Source of the DNA: Pseudacidovorax sp.
GTDB taxonomy: Bacteria > Pseudomonadota > Gammaproteobacteria > Burkholderiales > Burkholderiaceae_C
DNA length: 64,000 nucleotides
Direction: 5' to 3'
Assembly (NCBI RefSeq): GCF_017991995.1
Contig: NZ_JAGOPN010000014.1
Location: 115,229 to 179,228, forward strand
The notes beneath the pieces are model-generated. The model was not told the DNA's origin. It searched no databases and was given only the letters and a program-made list of their open reading frames with translations. How positions within the stretch are numbered: the first letter of the stretch is position 1; each line of letters starts with the position of its first letter. This document shows positions 27,299 to 35,624 of the stretch, one piece after another. The position numbers were made by a program, and so were the translations under genes.

Positions 27299-28237
27299 TC
27301 AGATCGGCGACACCACGCCACGGCCGGCGAAATGGCCTTCAGCATTGGCCATGAAGCGGTCCACGCTGCATTGCACGGCCTCGGGCGACCAGCCGGCCAT
27401 ATGGGGCGAGAGCACGATGTTGGCGAGGCCGATGAGCGGCTCCGGCCGCCTGGGCTCGCTCTCGTACACGTCGAGCGCGGCACCGGCGATGGTCTCGCTG
27501 CGCAAGGCTTCGGCCAGCGCCTCGGTATCGACCAGGCTGCCGCGGCCCACGTTGACCAGGTAGCCCTGCGGGCCCAGCGCCTGCAGCACCTGCGCATTCA
27601 CCTTGTGCCGTGTGGCCGCGCCGCCCGGCGCCGCGCACACCAGCACGTCGCACCAGCGTGCGAGCTCGGCCAGATCGTCGAAGTAGCGGTGCGGCGAGCC
27701 TTCGACCGGCTTGCGGTTGTGGTAGCCCACCGGCATGTCGAAGCCGGCGGCGCGGCGCGCCAGCTTGGCACCGATGGCGCCCATGCCGAAGATGCCCAGG
27801 CGCCGGCCTTCGAGCTGCGGCGGCATGGTGAGCACGTCGCGCCACACGCCCTCGCGGCACAGCCGGTCGCGCTCGGGAATGCGGCGCACGATGGCCAGGA
27901 TCAGGCCGAAGGCATGGTCGGCCACCGTGCTGTCGTTGGTGCCGGCGCCGTTGGCCGTGACGATGCCGCGCGCCCGCAGCGCATCCATCGGCAGGCCCTC
28001 ATAGCCCACGCCCATGCAGCACACCAGCTCCAGCGCCGGCATGGCCGCGATCTCTTCGGGCGTCAGGCCCACGGTGCCGATGGTGAGCACGGCGCGGAAG
28101 TCGCGGCCCCGGCTGGCGATGGCGGCGGCACGCTCTGCCGGCGTCGGTGCGTAGACGAGGTCGTAGACGGCGCCGATCTGCTGCACATGCGCGGGCGTCT
28201 GCTGGTTGAGGACGAGAAGAGGGATCTTGGCGGACAT
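27299..28237 (-). CDS. D-isomer-specific 2-hydroxyacid dehydrogenase (glyoxylate/hydroxypyruvate reductase-like)
   Basis: 312 residues from ATG 28237. NAD-binding GMGAIGAKLARRAAGFDMPVGYHNR (about residues 150-175) with GxGxxG. Catalytic Arg in CAAPGGAATRHKVN, Glu in the VYESEPRRPEPL-type segment and His in LSPHMAGWS near residue 283 form the R-E-H triad. It reduces 2-oxoacids to D-2-hydroxyacids. Its stop and the M81 start are close, so the two are probably cotranscribed. Confidence 0.9.
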   Translation of the reverse strand: MSAKIPLLVLNQQTPAHVQQIGAVYDLVYAPTPAERAAAIASRGRDFRAVLTIGTVGLTPEEIAAMPALELVCCMGVGYEGLPMDALRARGIVTANGAGTNDSTVADHAFGLILAIVRRIPERDRLCREGVWRDVLTMPPQLEGRRLGIFGMGAIGAKLARRAAGFDMPVGYHNRKPVEGSPHRYFDDLAELARWCDVLVCAAPGGAATRHKVNAQVLQALGPQGYLVNVGRGSLVDTEALAEALRSETIAGAALDVYESEPRRPEPLIGLANIVLSPHMAGWSPEAVQCSVDRFMANAEGHFAGRGVVSPI

Positions 28238-28263
28238 GGAAGCGAAGGGAAGCAAGAAACGGG

Positions 28264-30153
28264 TCAGGCGGGCTGCGCGGCGCCGTCGGGCGAGGCGATC
28301 AACGGAACAGGCGAGGCCTCGGCCGGGCGCTCGTTCTGCTGCAGCGACCACATGCGCGCGTACACGCCGCCGCGCGCCAGCAGCTCGGCATGGGTGCCGC
28401 GCTCGACCACGTGGCCGGCGTCGAGCACCAGGATCTCGTGCGCGTCGACCACCGTCGACAGGCGGTGCGCGATCACCAGCGTGGTCTTGCCGCGCGCAGC
28501 GCTGGCCAGCTCGGCCTGGATGGCGCGCTCGTTGGCGGAGTCGAGCGCCGACGTGGCCTCGTCGAAGATCAGGATGGGCGGGTTCTTGAGCAGTGTGCGG
28601 GCGATGGCCACGCGCTGCTTCTCGCCGCCGGAGAGCTTGAGGCCGCGCTCGCCCACCGTGGTGTCGTAGCCCTTGGGCGTGGCGGCGATGAAGGCGTGGA
28701 TGCGGGCCGCGCGCGCCGCCGCCTCCACCTCGGCCTGGCTGGCGTCGGGCCGGCCGTAGGCGATGTTGTAGCCGATGGTGTCGTTGAAGAGCACCGTGTC
28801 CTGCGGCACGATGCCGATGGCCGCGCGCAGGCTGTGCTGGGTCACTTCGCGGATGTCCTGCCCGCCGATGCGGATGGCGCCGCCGCCAGTGCCGGCCGAG
28901 GCCGGATCGACATCGTAGAAGCGGTACAGCAGCCGCGCCAGCGTGGACTTGCCCGCACCCGAAGGGCCGACCACCGCGACCGTCTTGCCGGCCGGGATGG
29001 TGAAGCTCAGGCCGCGCAGGATGGGTCGCGCCGGCTCATAGGCGAAGTGCACGTCGTCGAACTGCACGTCGCCCTCCGGATGGCGCAGCGGCCGGGCGCC
29101 GGGTGCGTCGGCCACCTCGCGCTCGCGCTCCAGCAGGGCGAACATCTTCTCCAGGTCCACCAGGCTCTGCTTGATCTCGCGGTAGAGCACGCCCAGGAAG
29201 TTGAGCGGGATGTACAGCTGGATCATGAAGGCATTGACCATGACCAGATCGCCCAGCGTCATGCGCCCGTCCACCACGCCCTGCGTGGCACGCCACAGCA
29301 TGGCCACCAGGCTGAGCGCGATCAGCATCTGCTGGCCGGTGTTGAGCAGCGACAGCGTGGTCTGGCTGCGCACGGCGGCGCGGCGGTAGCGCTCCAACTG
29401 CTCGTCGTAGCGGCGGGCCTCGAAACCCTCGTTGTTGAAGTACTTGACCGTCTCGTAGTTCAGCAGCGAATCCACGGCTCGGCTCTGCGCCTTGGCGCCC
29501 AGCTCGTTCATGCTGCGCCGGAACTGCGTGCGCCATTCGGTCACCCACACGGTGAAGCCGATGTACACCACCAGCGCGGAGCCCGTGATGGCGACGAACC
29601 ACCAGTCGAAGCGCACGCCCAGGATGCCGAGCACCAGCACCAGCTCGATCAGCGTGGGCACGATGCTGTAGAGCGAATAGGAGATGAGCGAATGCACCGC
29701 CTGGCTGCCGCGCTCGATGTCGCGCGTCATGCCGCCCGTCTGCCGCTCCAGATGGAAGCGCAGCGACAGCCCGTGCAGGTGCCGGAACACCTCCAGCGAG
29801 ATGCGCCGCGCCGCACCCTCGGTGGCGCGGGCGAAGACCAGCTCGCGCAGCTCGGTGAAGAGCGAGGTGGAAAAGCGCAGCAGCCCGTAGCCCACCAGCA
29901 GCGCAGCCGGCACCACCAGCAGCGCGCGCGGGTCGCCGGGCTGCAGCGTCATCGCATCGACGAGGTGCTTGAGCAGCACCGGCACGCTCACGTTGGCCAG
30001 CTTGGCGCCCACCATGAACAGCAGGGCCGCCAGCACCCGCCACTTGTAGGCCCACAGGTAGGGGAACAGGCGCCGCAGCGTGGCGGCATCGCTGCGCGCG
30101 GGCGCGAGCGCGCCGGGCTCGGCAGCGGGCGGCAAAGGGTGGGCAGGTCTCAT
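28264..30153 (-). CDS. ABC exporter, fused permease-ATPase of the Atm1/HMT type
   Basis: 629 residues from ATG 30153; ATGs at 30192 and 30231 would lengthen the N-terminus. Six-helix exporter domain (about 35-330) with [21 protein letters not shown], the diagnostic Atm1-type motif. The ATPase domain (about 365-600) has Walker [10 protein letters not shown] near 393-401, [26 protein letters not shown] and VIAHRLSTV. Atm1-type transporters export glutathione-based or iron-sulfur-related compounds and confer metal tolerance. The gene overlaps no neighbour but its upstream region faces the thioesterase gene. Confidence 0.9.
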   Translation of the reverse strand: MRPAHPLPPAAEPGALAPARSDAATLRRLFPYLWAYKWRVLAALLFMVGAKLANVSVPVLLKHLVDAMTLQPGDPRALLVVPAALLVGYGLLRFSTSLFTELRELVFARATEGAARRISLEVFRHLHGLSLRFHLERQTGGMTRDIERGSQAVHSLISYSLYSIVPTLIELVLVLGILGVRFDWWFVAITGSALVVYIGFTVWVTEWRTQFRRSMNELGAKAQSRAVDSLLNYETVKYFNNEGFEARRYDEQLERYRRAAVRSQTTLSLLNTGQQMLIALSLVAMLWRATQGVVDGRMTLGDLVMVNAFMIQLYIPLNFLGVLYREIKQSLVDLEKMFALLEREREVADAPGARPLRHPEGDVQFDDVHFAYEPARPILRGLSFTIPAGKTVAVVGPSGAGKSTLARLLYRFYDVDPASAGTGGGAIRIGGQDIREVTQHSLRAAIGIVPQDTVLFNDTIGYNIAYGRPDASQAEVEAAARAARIHAFIAATPKGYDTTVGERGLKLSGGEKQRVAIARTLLKNPPILIFDEATSALDSANERAIQAELASAARGKTTLVIAHRLSTVVDAHEILVLDAGHVVERGTHAELLARGGVYARMWSLQQNERPAEASPVPLIASPDGAAQPA

Positions 30154-30195
30154 GGGGGTTTGTGTCGCGACGGGCCGAGGGGCGAGTCGCATGCG

Positions 30196-30229
30196 GGACA
30201 ATCCGCGGCGTTGTTTTCCCGGATTGTCC
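30196..30229. promoter_or_regulatory. 10-base inverted repeat GGACAATCCG/CGGATTGTCC in the divergent gap
   Basis: Arms at 30196-30205 and 30220-30229, 14-base centre, ending one base before the thioesterase ATG. Each arm contains GACAAT reading outward on one strand, a -10-like box for the thioesterase gene (plus) and for the ABC exporter gene (minus). It could be a symmetrical divergent promoter, an operator, or an mRNA hairpin covering the start. Confidence 0.5.
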
Positions 30230-30230
30230 A

Positions 30231-30653
30231 ATGACCGCCCCGACCGCCGCCCCCGCCGTCCTCAAAAGCCTGCCCGCCGATATGGAGCTGGTGCTCAAGG
30301 TGATCCCGATGCCGGCCGACACCAACGGCAACGGCGACATCTTCGGCGGCTGGGTCATGGCCCAGGTCGACCTGGCCGGCTCGGTGATCCCGGCCCGCTA
30401 TGCGCAGGGTCGCATGGCCACCGTGGCGGTCAACGAATTCATCTTCAAGCAGCCCGTGCGCGTGGGCGACCTGCTGTCCTTCTATGCCGCCGTCACGCGC
30501 GTGGGCCGCACCTCGGTCACGGTGAAAGTCGAGGTCTTCGCCGAGCGCATCCGCCAGCAGGGCGAGTACGTCAAGGTGACCGAGGCGTCCCTCACCTACG
30601 TGGCCATCGACGAGAACGGCCGGCCGCGCCCGGTCGTGACGCCCAAGGGCTGA
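30231..30653 (+). CDS. acyl-CoA thioesterase, YciA-type hotdog protein
   Basis: 140 residues. Hotdog thioesterase signature: PADTNGNGDIFGGWVMAQVDLAG (about 30-52) with the catalytic Asp in NGNGDIFGG, followed by VNEFIFKQPVRVGDLLSFYA and TEASLTYVAID. It hydrolyses short- to medium-chain acyl-CoA. Starts 1 base after an inverted repeat with little room for a Shine-Dalgarno sequence, so its mRNA may be nearly leaderless. Convergent with the fatty-acid operon. Confidence 0.9.
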   Translation: MTAPTAAPAVLKSLPADMELVLKVIPMPADTNGNGDIFGGWVMAQVDLAGSVIPARYAQGRMATVAVNEFIFKQPVRVGDLLSFYAAVTRVGRTSVTVKVEVFAERIRQQGEYVKVTEASLTYVAIDENGRPRPVVTPKG

Positions 30654-30731
30654 GGGCCGTCGATCCCGGCCCGCTTGCCAGATGGCGCGCGGGCTCCGGG
30701 CACGCTGCGCCGCCGGCCGGGCCCTGCGGCC

Positions 30732-31496
30732 TCAGACCTTGCTGAAGTCCGGCCGACGCTTTTCCATGAAGGCCGTGAAGGCCTCGCGGGCCGCGGGTTC
30801 GCGCAGCATGCGGCCGAAGCTCGCGCCCTCCTCGTCCATGCGCTCGACCACGGCGGCGGACTGCGTCTTCTTGAGCAGGCGCTTGGTCTCGATCAGCGCC
30901 GACAACGGCTTGGCCGCCAGCTTGCGGGCCTGCTGCTGCGCATAGGCATTGCACTCGGTGGGCGGCAGCACGCGGTTGACCAGGCCCACTTCGAGCGCGG
31001 CCTCGGCCATGAAGGGCTCACCCAGCAGCAGCGCCTCGGCCGCGCGGTGGTAGCCGAACATCTGGGGCACCAGCAGGCTGGACGCCGCCTCGGGGCACAG
31101 GCCGAGGTTGACGAAGGGCATCGAGAACGCCGCGTTGTCGCCGGCATAGACGAGGTCGCAGTGGAAGAGCAGCGTGGTGCCGATGCCCACCGCCGGGCCG
31201 CACACGGCCGCGACCACCGGCTTGGTAAAGGCCGCGATGCCGCGCAGGAAGCGGAACACCGGCGAGTCCTGGCCCGACGGCGGCTTGTTCAGGAAGTCGC
31301 CGATGTCGTTGCCGGCCGAGAAGATGGTGGCGTCGCCCTGGATCAGCACGCAGCGCACGGCCGCGTCGTCGCGCGCGGCATCGAACGCATCGGCCAGTTC
31401 GGCGTACATGCTGCTGGTGATGGAGTTCTTCTTGTCGACGCGGTTGAAGGTCAGGGTGGTCACACCCGCTTCGGTGTGGACGAGGATGTCGCTCAT
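30732..31496 (-). CDS. enoyl-CoA hydratase/isomerase family protein
   Basis: 254 residues from ATG 31496. Crotonase fold: oxyanion-hole segments FSAGNDIGDFL (about 60-70) and AAVCGPAVGIGTTLLFHCDLVYA (about 97-119), then PFVNLGLCPEAASSLLVP with a glutamate at the catalytic-region position. Lacks the first canonical hydratase Glu in an obvious form, so isomerase or another crotonase reaction is possible. Last gene of the reverse-strand acyl-CoA operon, 25 bases after the isomerase-like gene. Confidence 0.88.
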   Translation of the reverse strand: MSDILVHTEAGVTTLTFNRVDKKNSITSSMYAELADAFDAARDDAAVRCVLIQGDATIFSAGNDIGDFLNKPPSGQDSPVFRFLRGIAAFTKPVVAAVCGPAVGIGTTLLFHCDLVYAGDNAAFSMPFVNLGLCPEAASSLLVPQMFGYHRAAEALLLGEPFMAEAALEVGLVNRVLPPTECNAYAQQQARKLAAKPLSALIETKRLLKKTQSAAVVERMDEEGASFGRMLREPAAREAFTAFMEKRRPDFSKV

Positions 31497-31521
31497 GGTG
31501 TTGGTGAGGTGAAGAGAAAAA

Positions 31522-32124
31522 TCAACGGGGCACGAGGGCGTCGCGCACGAAGTCCAGCCGGTCCTGGCCCCAGAACATCTGGTCGCCGACGAACATCGTC
31601 GGCGCGCCGAACACGCCGCGCTCCACAGCCTCCTGCGTGGTGGCCTTGAGCTGGTCCTTGACGTCCTGCTGGCCGGCCAGCGCCAGGCATTCAGCGGCAT
31701 TGAAGCCGGCGGCCGTGAGCACGGCGGCCAGCTCGCCCGTATCGCCCAGGTTGCGCGGCTGCGCCCACATGGCGTCGAACACGGCCTGCGCGTAGCCCTG
31801 GAAGCGTTCGGGCCGATGCAGCTGCATCGCCATGGCGCCGCGCATCAGCGTCAGCGTGTTGATGGGGAAGTGCGGATTGTGCTCAAAGGGCACGCCGGCG
31901 CGGCGAGCGAAACGCTGCAGGTCATCACGCATGTAGCGGCCCTTGGCCTCGACCTCGGCCGGCGAGCGGTTGCCCGTGGCCTGGAAGACGCCGCCCAGCA
32001 GCATGGGTCGCCACACCAGCTCGGCGCCGGTGTCGGCACACACATGGGGCAGCTGCATCCAGGCCAGGTAGGCGGCGGGGCTGCCGAAGTCGAAGAAGCA
32101 TTCGACGCGGGCGGGAGCGGTCAT
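31522..32124 (-). CDS. 2-hydroxychromene-2-carboxylate isomerase-like protein (DsbA-fold, kappa-GST type)
   Basis: 200 residues from ATG 32124. VECFFDFGSPAAYLAWMQL at the N-terminus has the serine (FDFGS) used by HCCA isomerases instead of a CxxC pair. Middle region NRSPAEVEAKGRYMRDDLQRFA and C-terminal VFGAPTMFVGDQMFWGQDRLDFV are family hallmarks. HCCA isomerase is a glutathione-dependent aromatic-degradation enzyme, but many paralogues sit in acyl-CoA operons as here and have unknown roles. Confidence 0.87.
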   Translation of the reverse strand: MTAPARVECFFDFGSPAAYLAWMQLPHVCADTGAELVWRPMLLGGVFQATGNRSPAEVEAKGRYMRDDLQRFARRAGVPFEHNPHFPINTLTLMRGAMAMQLHRPERFQGYAQAVFDAMWAQPRNLGDTGELAAVLTAAGFNAAECLALAGQQDVKDQLKATTQEAVERGVFGAPTMFVGDQMFWGQDRLDFVRDALVPR

Positions 32125-32197
32125 GGGGTGTCTCCTGTATTTGTCGTAGGGGTGCCGCAATGATGCCGGGCGGGCCCGCCTGACGCACAGGCCGTGC

Positions 32198-32941
32198 TCA
32201 GAAATTCTCGATCCACGGCCGCAGGTCCAGCTCGTGGGTCCAGGCGTCGCGCGGCTGGCGGTGCAGCATGACGTAGGCCTGGGCGATGTGATCGGGGTTC
32301 AGGATGCCGTCCTCCGCCTTGCGCGCATAGCGTTCGGGAAAGTTGCTGCGGATGAATTCGGTGTCGATGGCGCCATCGATGATGGTGTGGGCCACATGGA
32401 CGCCCTGCGGCCCCAGCTCGCGCGCCATGCTCTGCGCCAGCGCACGCAATGCCATCTTGGCGCCCGAGAAGGCGGCGAAGTTGGCGCCGCCGCGCAGCGA
32501 GGCCGTGGCCCCGGTGAACAGGATGGTGCCGCGCTGGCCGCCCGCCGGCAGCGGCCGGGCCACCATGCGCTTGGCGACCTCGCGGGCATTGAGGAAGCCC
32601 GAGAAGCAGGCCATCTCCCAGACCTTGAAGTACTTGCGCGCCGTCTCGGTGAGGATGCTCTCGGGCACGTTCGCGCCGATGTTGAACACCATCACCTCGA
32701 TGGGCCCGATGGTCGATTCGATCTGCTCGACCAGCGCGACGACCTCCTCCTCCTTGCGGGCATCGCTGCCGAAGGCATGGGCCGAGCCGCCGTCGGCCTG
32801 GATCTGCGCCACAAGCGGTGCCAGCTTGTCGGCGCTGCGGCGGGTGACGCATGCGGCATAGCCTTCGCGCGCGAAGGCGCGGGCGATGGCGCCGCCGGTG
32901 GCGTCACCGGCGCCGACGATCAGGGCTGCGGGCTGGGGCAT
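32198..32941 (-). CDS. SDR-family protein with degenerate catalytic residues
   Basis: 247 residues from ATG 32941. Rossmann N-terminus LIVGAGDATGGAIARAFAREGY (GxxxGxG-like, residues 10-18), NIGAN (87-91) at the NNAG position. In the catalytic region the YxxxK motif reads FSGAK (F158, K162) and the expected catalytic serine aligns with A145 in FTGATAS. So lysine is kept while Tyr and Ser are replaced. It may bind cofactor or acyl-CoA without classical SDR chemistry. Neighbours are acyl-CoA enzymes. Confidence 0.85.
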   Translation of the reverse strand: MPQPAALIVGAGDATGGAIARAFAREGYAACVTRRSADKLAPLVAQIQADGGSAHAFGSDARKEEEVVALVEQIESTIGPIEVMVFNIGANVPESILTETARKYFKVWEMACFSGFLNAREVAKRMVARPLPAGGQRGTILFTGATASLRGGANFAAFSGAKMALRALAQSMARELGPQGVHVAHTIIDGAIDTEFIRSNFPERYARKAEDGILNPDHIAQAYVMLHRQPRDAWTHELDLRPWIENF

Positions 32942-32990
32942 GGTGGCTCCTGGCGATGAAAAGGAACGCGCGGGCTCGGAACGACACGCG

Positions 32991-33821
32991 TCATTCCTTG
33001 AAGTAGACGATCTGGTGGCTGGTGGCCAGCAGCAGCCCGGCCTCGCTCCACAGCTGCGCCGTCTGGTCGAAGAAGCCGTTGCGGAACTGCTGGCCGGTCG
33101 CGCGACCCAGCAGGAAGCCTTCGCCCACGGCCGCCAGCTCGGCCGCGCTGGTGTGGAAGTAGGTGGTGATGGACACGGTTCCCGCCGGCACCGGCCGGGC
33201 GCGACGGAGCCACACGCGCGGGTAGAAGACATCGCTCATCGCCGCCAGCGCCGGGAAGTCCAGCGTGCGCGGCTGGGCGTCGCGCACCCAGATCAGCGTT
33301 TCGCTGTGGTCGCCGGCATCGTTCCACTCGCGCGGAATGCCGCCGCTGATGGGCCGCATGTCGTACTGGCCGACCCAGGCCACGCCCTTGGGGCCGGTGC
33401 CCATGCCGGCGACCTGGGCAGGCTCGGGTACCTGCGGCATGGCGACGTCGGTGGTGCCCCAGGTCTGCCGACGTGCTGCGGTGACGACGGTGGCCGTGGT
33501 GTTGAGCTGGGGCTTGCCGTCGTCGTCCGCCTGGCTGAGCGTGAGCGTCCAGTGCTGCGTGGAGCGGTTGGTGCGCACCGGCAGCGCCTGCACCTGCAGC
33601 GGACCTTCGGTCACGGCTGCTGCGTAGTTGACGGTGAGGGCGATGGGCTCGCCGAGCCGCTCCGGATGCTGCATCACGGCCTGCAGCAGCAATGCCGCGG
33701 TCGTGCCGCCGAAGGGCCCTACCATGTTCCAGTAGTCGGGGCTCGTAGCCCCGGTGAAGAGCCCGGACTGGATGTCGCTGTGCGACAGCGCGAGGGCACG
33801 ATCGAGCGGGTGGTCGTTCAT
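32991..33821 (-). CDS. TesB-like acyl-CoA thioesterase family protein (double hotdog)
   Basis: 276 residues from ATG 33821; an ATG five codons upstream is equally open. Features: WNMVGPFGGTTAALLLQAVMQHP and TVNYAAAVTEGPLQVQALPVRTNRSTQHWTLTL in the first hotdog, and FPALAAMSDVFYPRVWLRRARPVPAGTVSITTYFHTS in the second, with the conserved D in SDVF. It would release free acids from CoA thioesters and can drain or reset CoA in the pathway. Follows the thiolase gene after about 117 bases that hold a GC-rich hairpin. Confidence 0.83.
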   Translation of the reverse strand: MNDHPLDRALALSHSDIQSGLFTGATSPDYWNMVGPFGGTTAALLLQAVMQHPERLGEPIALTVNYAAAVTEGPLQVQALPVRTNRSTQHWTLTLSQADDDGKPQLNTTATVVTAARRQTWGTTDVAMPQVPEPAQVAGMGTGPKGVAWVGQYDMRPISGGIPREWNDAGDHSETLIWVRDAQPRTLDFPALAAMSDVFYPRVWLRRARPVPAGTVSITTYFHTSAAELAAVGEGFLLGRATGQQFRNGFFDQTAQLWSEAGLLLATSHQIVYFKE

Positions 33822-33902
33822 GGCGGCAGTGTGCATAAAGCGACTGGGCGCGCGAGTCGTGTACGGGACGCGCTGGCCTCCGTAGGAACCCGCAACCCGG
33901 GG

Positions 33903-33924
33903 CGGCCGGCCTGGGCGCCGGCCG
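33903..33924 (-). terminator. GC-rich hairpin between thiolase and thioesterase genes
   Basis: CGGCCGGC (33903-33910) pairs with GCCGGCCG (33917-33924), 6-base loop, just downstream of the thiolase stop on the minus strand. No T-run, so it may act as an RNA processing or stabilising element within the operon rather than a terminator. Confidence 0.4.
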
Positions 33925-33938
33925 ACCAGGGTGCCGAC

Positions 33939-35141
33939 TCAGACGCGCTCGAAGATGCCCGCGGCGCCCTGCCCCATGCCCACGCACATGGTCACCATGC
34001 CGTACTTGAGCTGCTTGCGGCGCAGCGCATGCACGACGGTGGCCGCGCGGATGGCGCCCGTGGCGCCCAGCGGGTGGCCCAGGGCGATGGCACCGCCCAT
34101 CGGGTTGACCTTGGCGACGTCCAGGCCCAGCGTGTTGATCACGGCGAGCGACTGGGCCGCGAAGGCCTCGTTCAGCTCGATCCAGTCGATGTCGTCCTGC
34201 TTCAGGCCCGCATAGCGCAGCGCGGCCGGGATGGCCTCGATGGGGCCGATGCCCATGATGGCCGGCGGCACGCCCTTGCTGGCGAAGCTGACGAAGCGCG
34301 CCAGCGGCTGCAGGTCGTACTTCTGGCAGGCGGCCTCGCTGGCCAGGATCAGCGCGCCGGCACCATCCGAGGTCTGCGAGCTGTTGCCGGCCGTGACCGA
34401 GCCCCGGGCCGCGAACACGGTGCGCAGCTTGGCCAGGCCTTCGAGGCTGGTGTCCGGGCGCGGGCCCTCGTCCAGGCTGACGGTGCGCGTTTTCGCGGTG
34501 GTCTCGCCGCTGGCGGCGTCGAAGCCGCGGTCGGTCACCTCGATGGGGGTGATCTCGTCGGCGAACTCGCCGGCCTGCTGCGCGGCGACGGCGCGTCGGT
34601 GCGATTCGAGCGCGAAGGCGTCCTGCGCCTCGCGACTCACCTTCCACTGCTGCGCCACCTTCTCGGCCGTCAGACCCATGCCGTAGGCGATGCCCACGTC
34701 GCCGTCGCGCTCGAAGATCGAGGGCGACAGCGAGGGCGCGTTGCCCATCATCGGCACCATGCTCATGCTTTCGACGCCGGCGGCGATCATGACTTCGGCC
34801 TCGCCCACGCGGATCCGGTCGGCCGCCATCTGCACGGCCGACAGGCCGGAAGCGCAGAAGCGGTTGACGGTGATGCCGCCCACGCTGGTGGGCAGGCCCG
34901 CGAGCACGGCGCCGATGCGCGCCACGTTCAGGCCCTGCTGGGCCTCGGGAATGGCGCAGCCGCAGACGATGTCCTCGATGGTCTGCGGATCGAGGCGCGG
35001 CACCTGCGCCAGCGCCGCCTTCAGCGTGGTGGCCAGCAGGTCGTCGGGCCGGGTGTTGCGGAAGAAGCCGCGATGCGACTTGCCGATGGGGGTGCGCGTG
35101 GCGGCGACGATGTAGGCGTCTTGAACTTGCTTGCTGCTCAT
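33939..35141 (-). CDS. fadA: acetyl-CoA C-acyltransferase (thiolase, FadA/FadI class)
   Basis: 400 residues from ATG 35141, with AGGAG 7 bases upstream. Nucleophile Cys in NRFCASGLSAVQMA (about 92), GGAIALGHPLGATGAIR with the catalytic His (about 353) and CVGMGQGAAG with the second active-site Cys (about 384). It cleaves 3-ketoacyl-CoA in beta-oxidation, accepting the product of the HAD/ECH protein. Its ATG overlaps the stop of the inserted DUF559 gene (ATGA) but it keeps its own ribosome-binding site. Confidence 0.93.
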   Translation of the reverse strand: MSSKQVQDAYIVAATRTPIGKSHRGFFRNTRPDDLLATTLKAALAQVPRLDPQTIEDIVCGCAIPEAQQGLNVARIGAVLAGLPTSVGGITVNRFCASGLSAVQMAADRIRVGEAEVMIAAGVESMSMVPMMGNAPSLSPSIFERDGDVGIAYGMGLTAEKVAQQWKVSREAQDAFALESHRRAVAAQQAGEFADEITPIEVTDRGFDAASGETTAKTRTVSLDEGPRPDTSLEGLAKLRTVFAARGSVTAGNSSQTSDGAGALILASEAACQKYDLQPLARFVSFASKGVPPAIMGIGPIEAIPAALRYAGLKQDDIDWIELNEAFAAQSLAVINTLGLDVAKVNPMGGAIALGHPLGATGAIRAATVVHALRRKQLKYGMVTMCVGMGQGAAGIFERV

Positions 35142-35560
35142 GCCGGGGCTCCTGGGTATTGGGCTCCTTCCCCCGCTGGGGGAAGGCTGGGATGGGGGCT
35201 CGCCTGCGCCGCCAACGATGCCAGTCGATGGGCAATGGCGTGCAGAACACCCTCTGGATTGATGAAGGGTTCGTTGGATGCGAAGCGCAAGACGGCGAAT
35301 CCTTGCGCCTCGAAGAAAGCTTCGCGCGCCGCGTCGTAGGCGCGCCGCTGCGCATGCTGCGAACCGTCGAGTTCCACGATCAGCTTCGGCGCCAGGCAGG
35401 CGAAGTCCGCGATGTACGGACCCAGCGGATGCTGCCGCCGGAACTTCACACCCAGCTGCTCGCCGCGCAGACACGACCCCAGGCGACGCTCGGAGTCGGT
35501 CATCGCGGTGCGGAGGGCGCGCGCGTGGGTGCGAGCTACGGAGGTGGATTGGTTCTGCAT
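35138..35560 (-). CDS. DUF559 (Vsr/restriction-endonuclease-like fold) protein
   Basis: 140 residues from ATG 35560 (an upstream in-frame start adds nine). DUF559 core at about 10-115: ARALRTAMTDSERRLGSCLR, GVKFRRQHPLGPYIADFACL, LIVELDGSQHA and VLRFASNEPF; the Asp of YIADF, the Glu-x-Asp of VELDG and nearby Gln-His match the D-ExK-like arrangement of this nuclease-fold family. The last ~20 residues (PHPSLPPAGEGAQYPGAPA) are encoded by a flanking repeat and the thiolase leader. No ribosome-binding site is visible. It interrupts a beta-oxidation operon and is bounded by inverted repeats. Confidence 0.85.
   Translation of the reverse strand: MQNQSTSVARTHARALRTAMTDSERRLGSCLRGEQLGVKFRRQHPLGPYIADFACLAPKLIVELDGSQHAQRRAYDAAREAFFEAQGFAVLRFASNEPFINPEGVLHAIAHRLASLAAQASPHPSLPPAGEGAQYPGAPA
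35163..35199 (+). repeat. left 37-bp inverted repeat bounding the DUF559 gene
   Basis: Begins GCTCCTTCCCCC and ends GGGATGGGGGC. Contains its own hairpin CCTTCCCCC-GCT-GGGGGAAGG (9 pairs, 3-base loop). It is the inverse of the copy at 35580-35616 with 35 of 37 positions identical (differences at positions 13 and 26). It overlaps the 3' end of the DUF559 gene. Confidence 0.85.
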
Positions 35561-35579
35561 GAGCGGTGTTTTGGCACTG

Positions 35580-35616
35580 GCCCCCATCCCTGCCTTCCCC
35601 CAGAGGGGGAAGGAGC
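35580..35616 (-). repeat. right 37-bp inverted repeat bounding the DUF559 gene
   Basis: Inverse copy of 35163-35199. Lies in the 64-base gap between the HAD/ECH stop (35625) and the DUF559 start (35560). Internal hairpin CCTTCCCCC-AGA-GGGGGAAGG. Confidence 0.85.
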
Positions 35617-35624
35617 AAGGCGGG

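Larger units (their letters stand above)
35163..35616. mobile_element. putative 454-bp repeat-bounded cassette carrying the DUF559 gene
   Basis: Two inverted 37-bp repeats enclose the single DUF559 gene between the HAD/ECH and thiolase genes, which are normally adjacent in such operons. No target-site duplication is obvious outside the repeats, and no transposase is present. Mobility is inferred from architecture only; the DUF559 protein itself would be the candidate mobility or maintenance function. Confidence 0.5.

Noticed and set aside
32886..35339. Very long open frame on the plus strand (over 800 codons) opposite the thiolase, DUF559 and thioesterase genes
   Set aside because: High-G+C antisense artefact: composition is His/Arg/Gln/Ala-rich, no family motif, while the minus strand carries complete recognisable enzymes. 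Similar long antisense frames opposite katG, the acyl-CoA dehydrogenase and the fusion gene were rejected on the same grounds.
35199..35580. Target-site duplications around the DUF559 cassette
   Set aside because: Bases just outside the two 37-bp repeats do not match each other in either orientation, so no duplication could be claimed.
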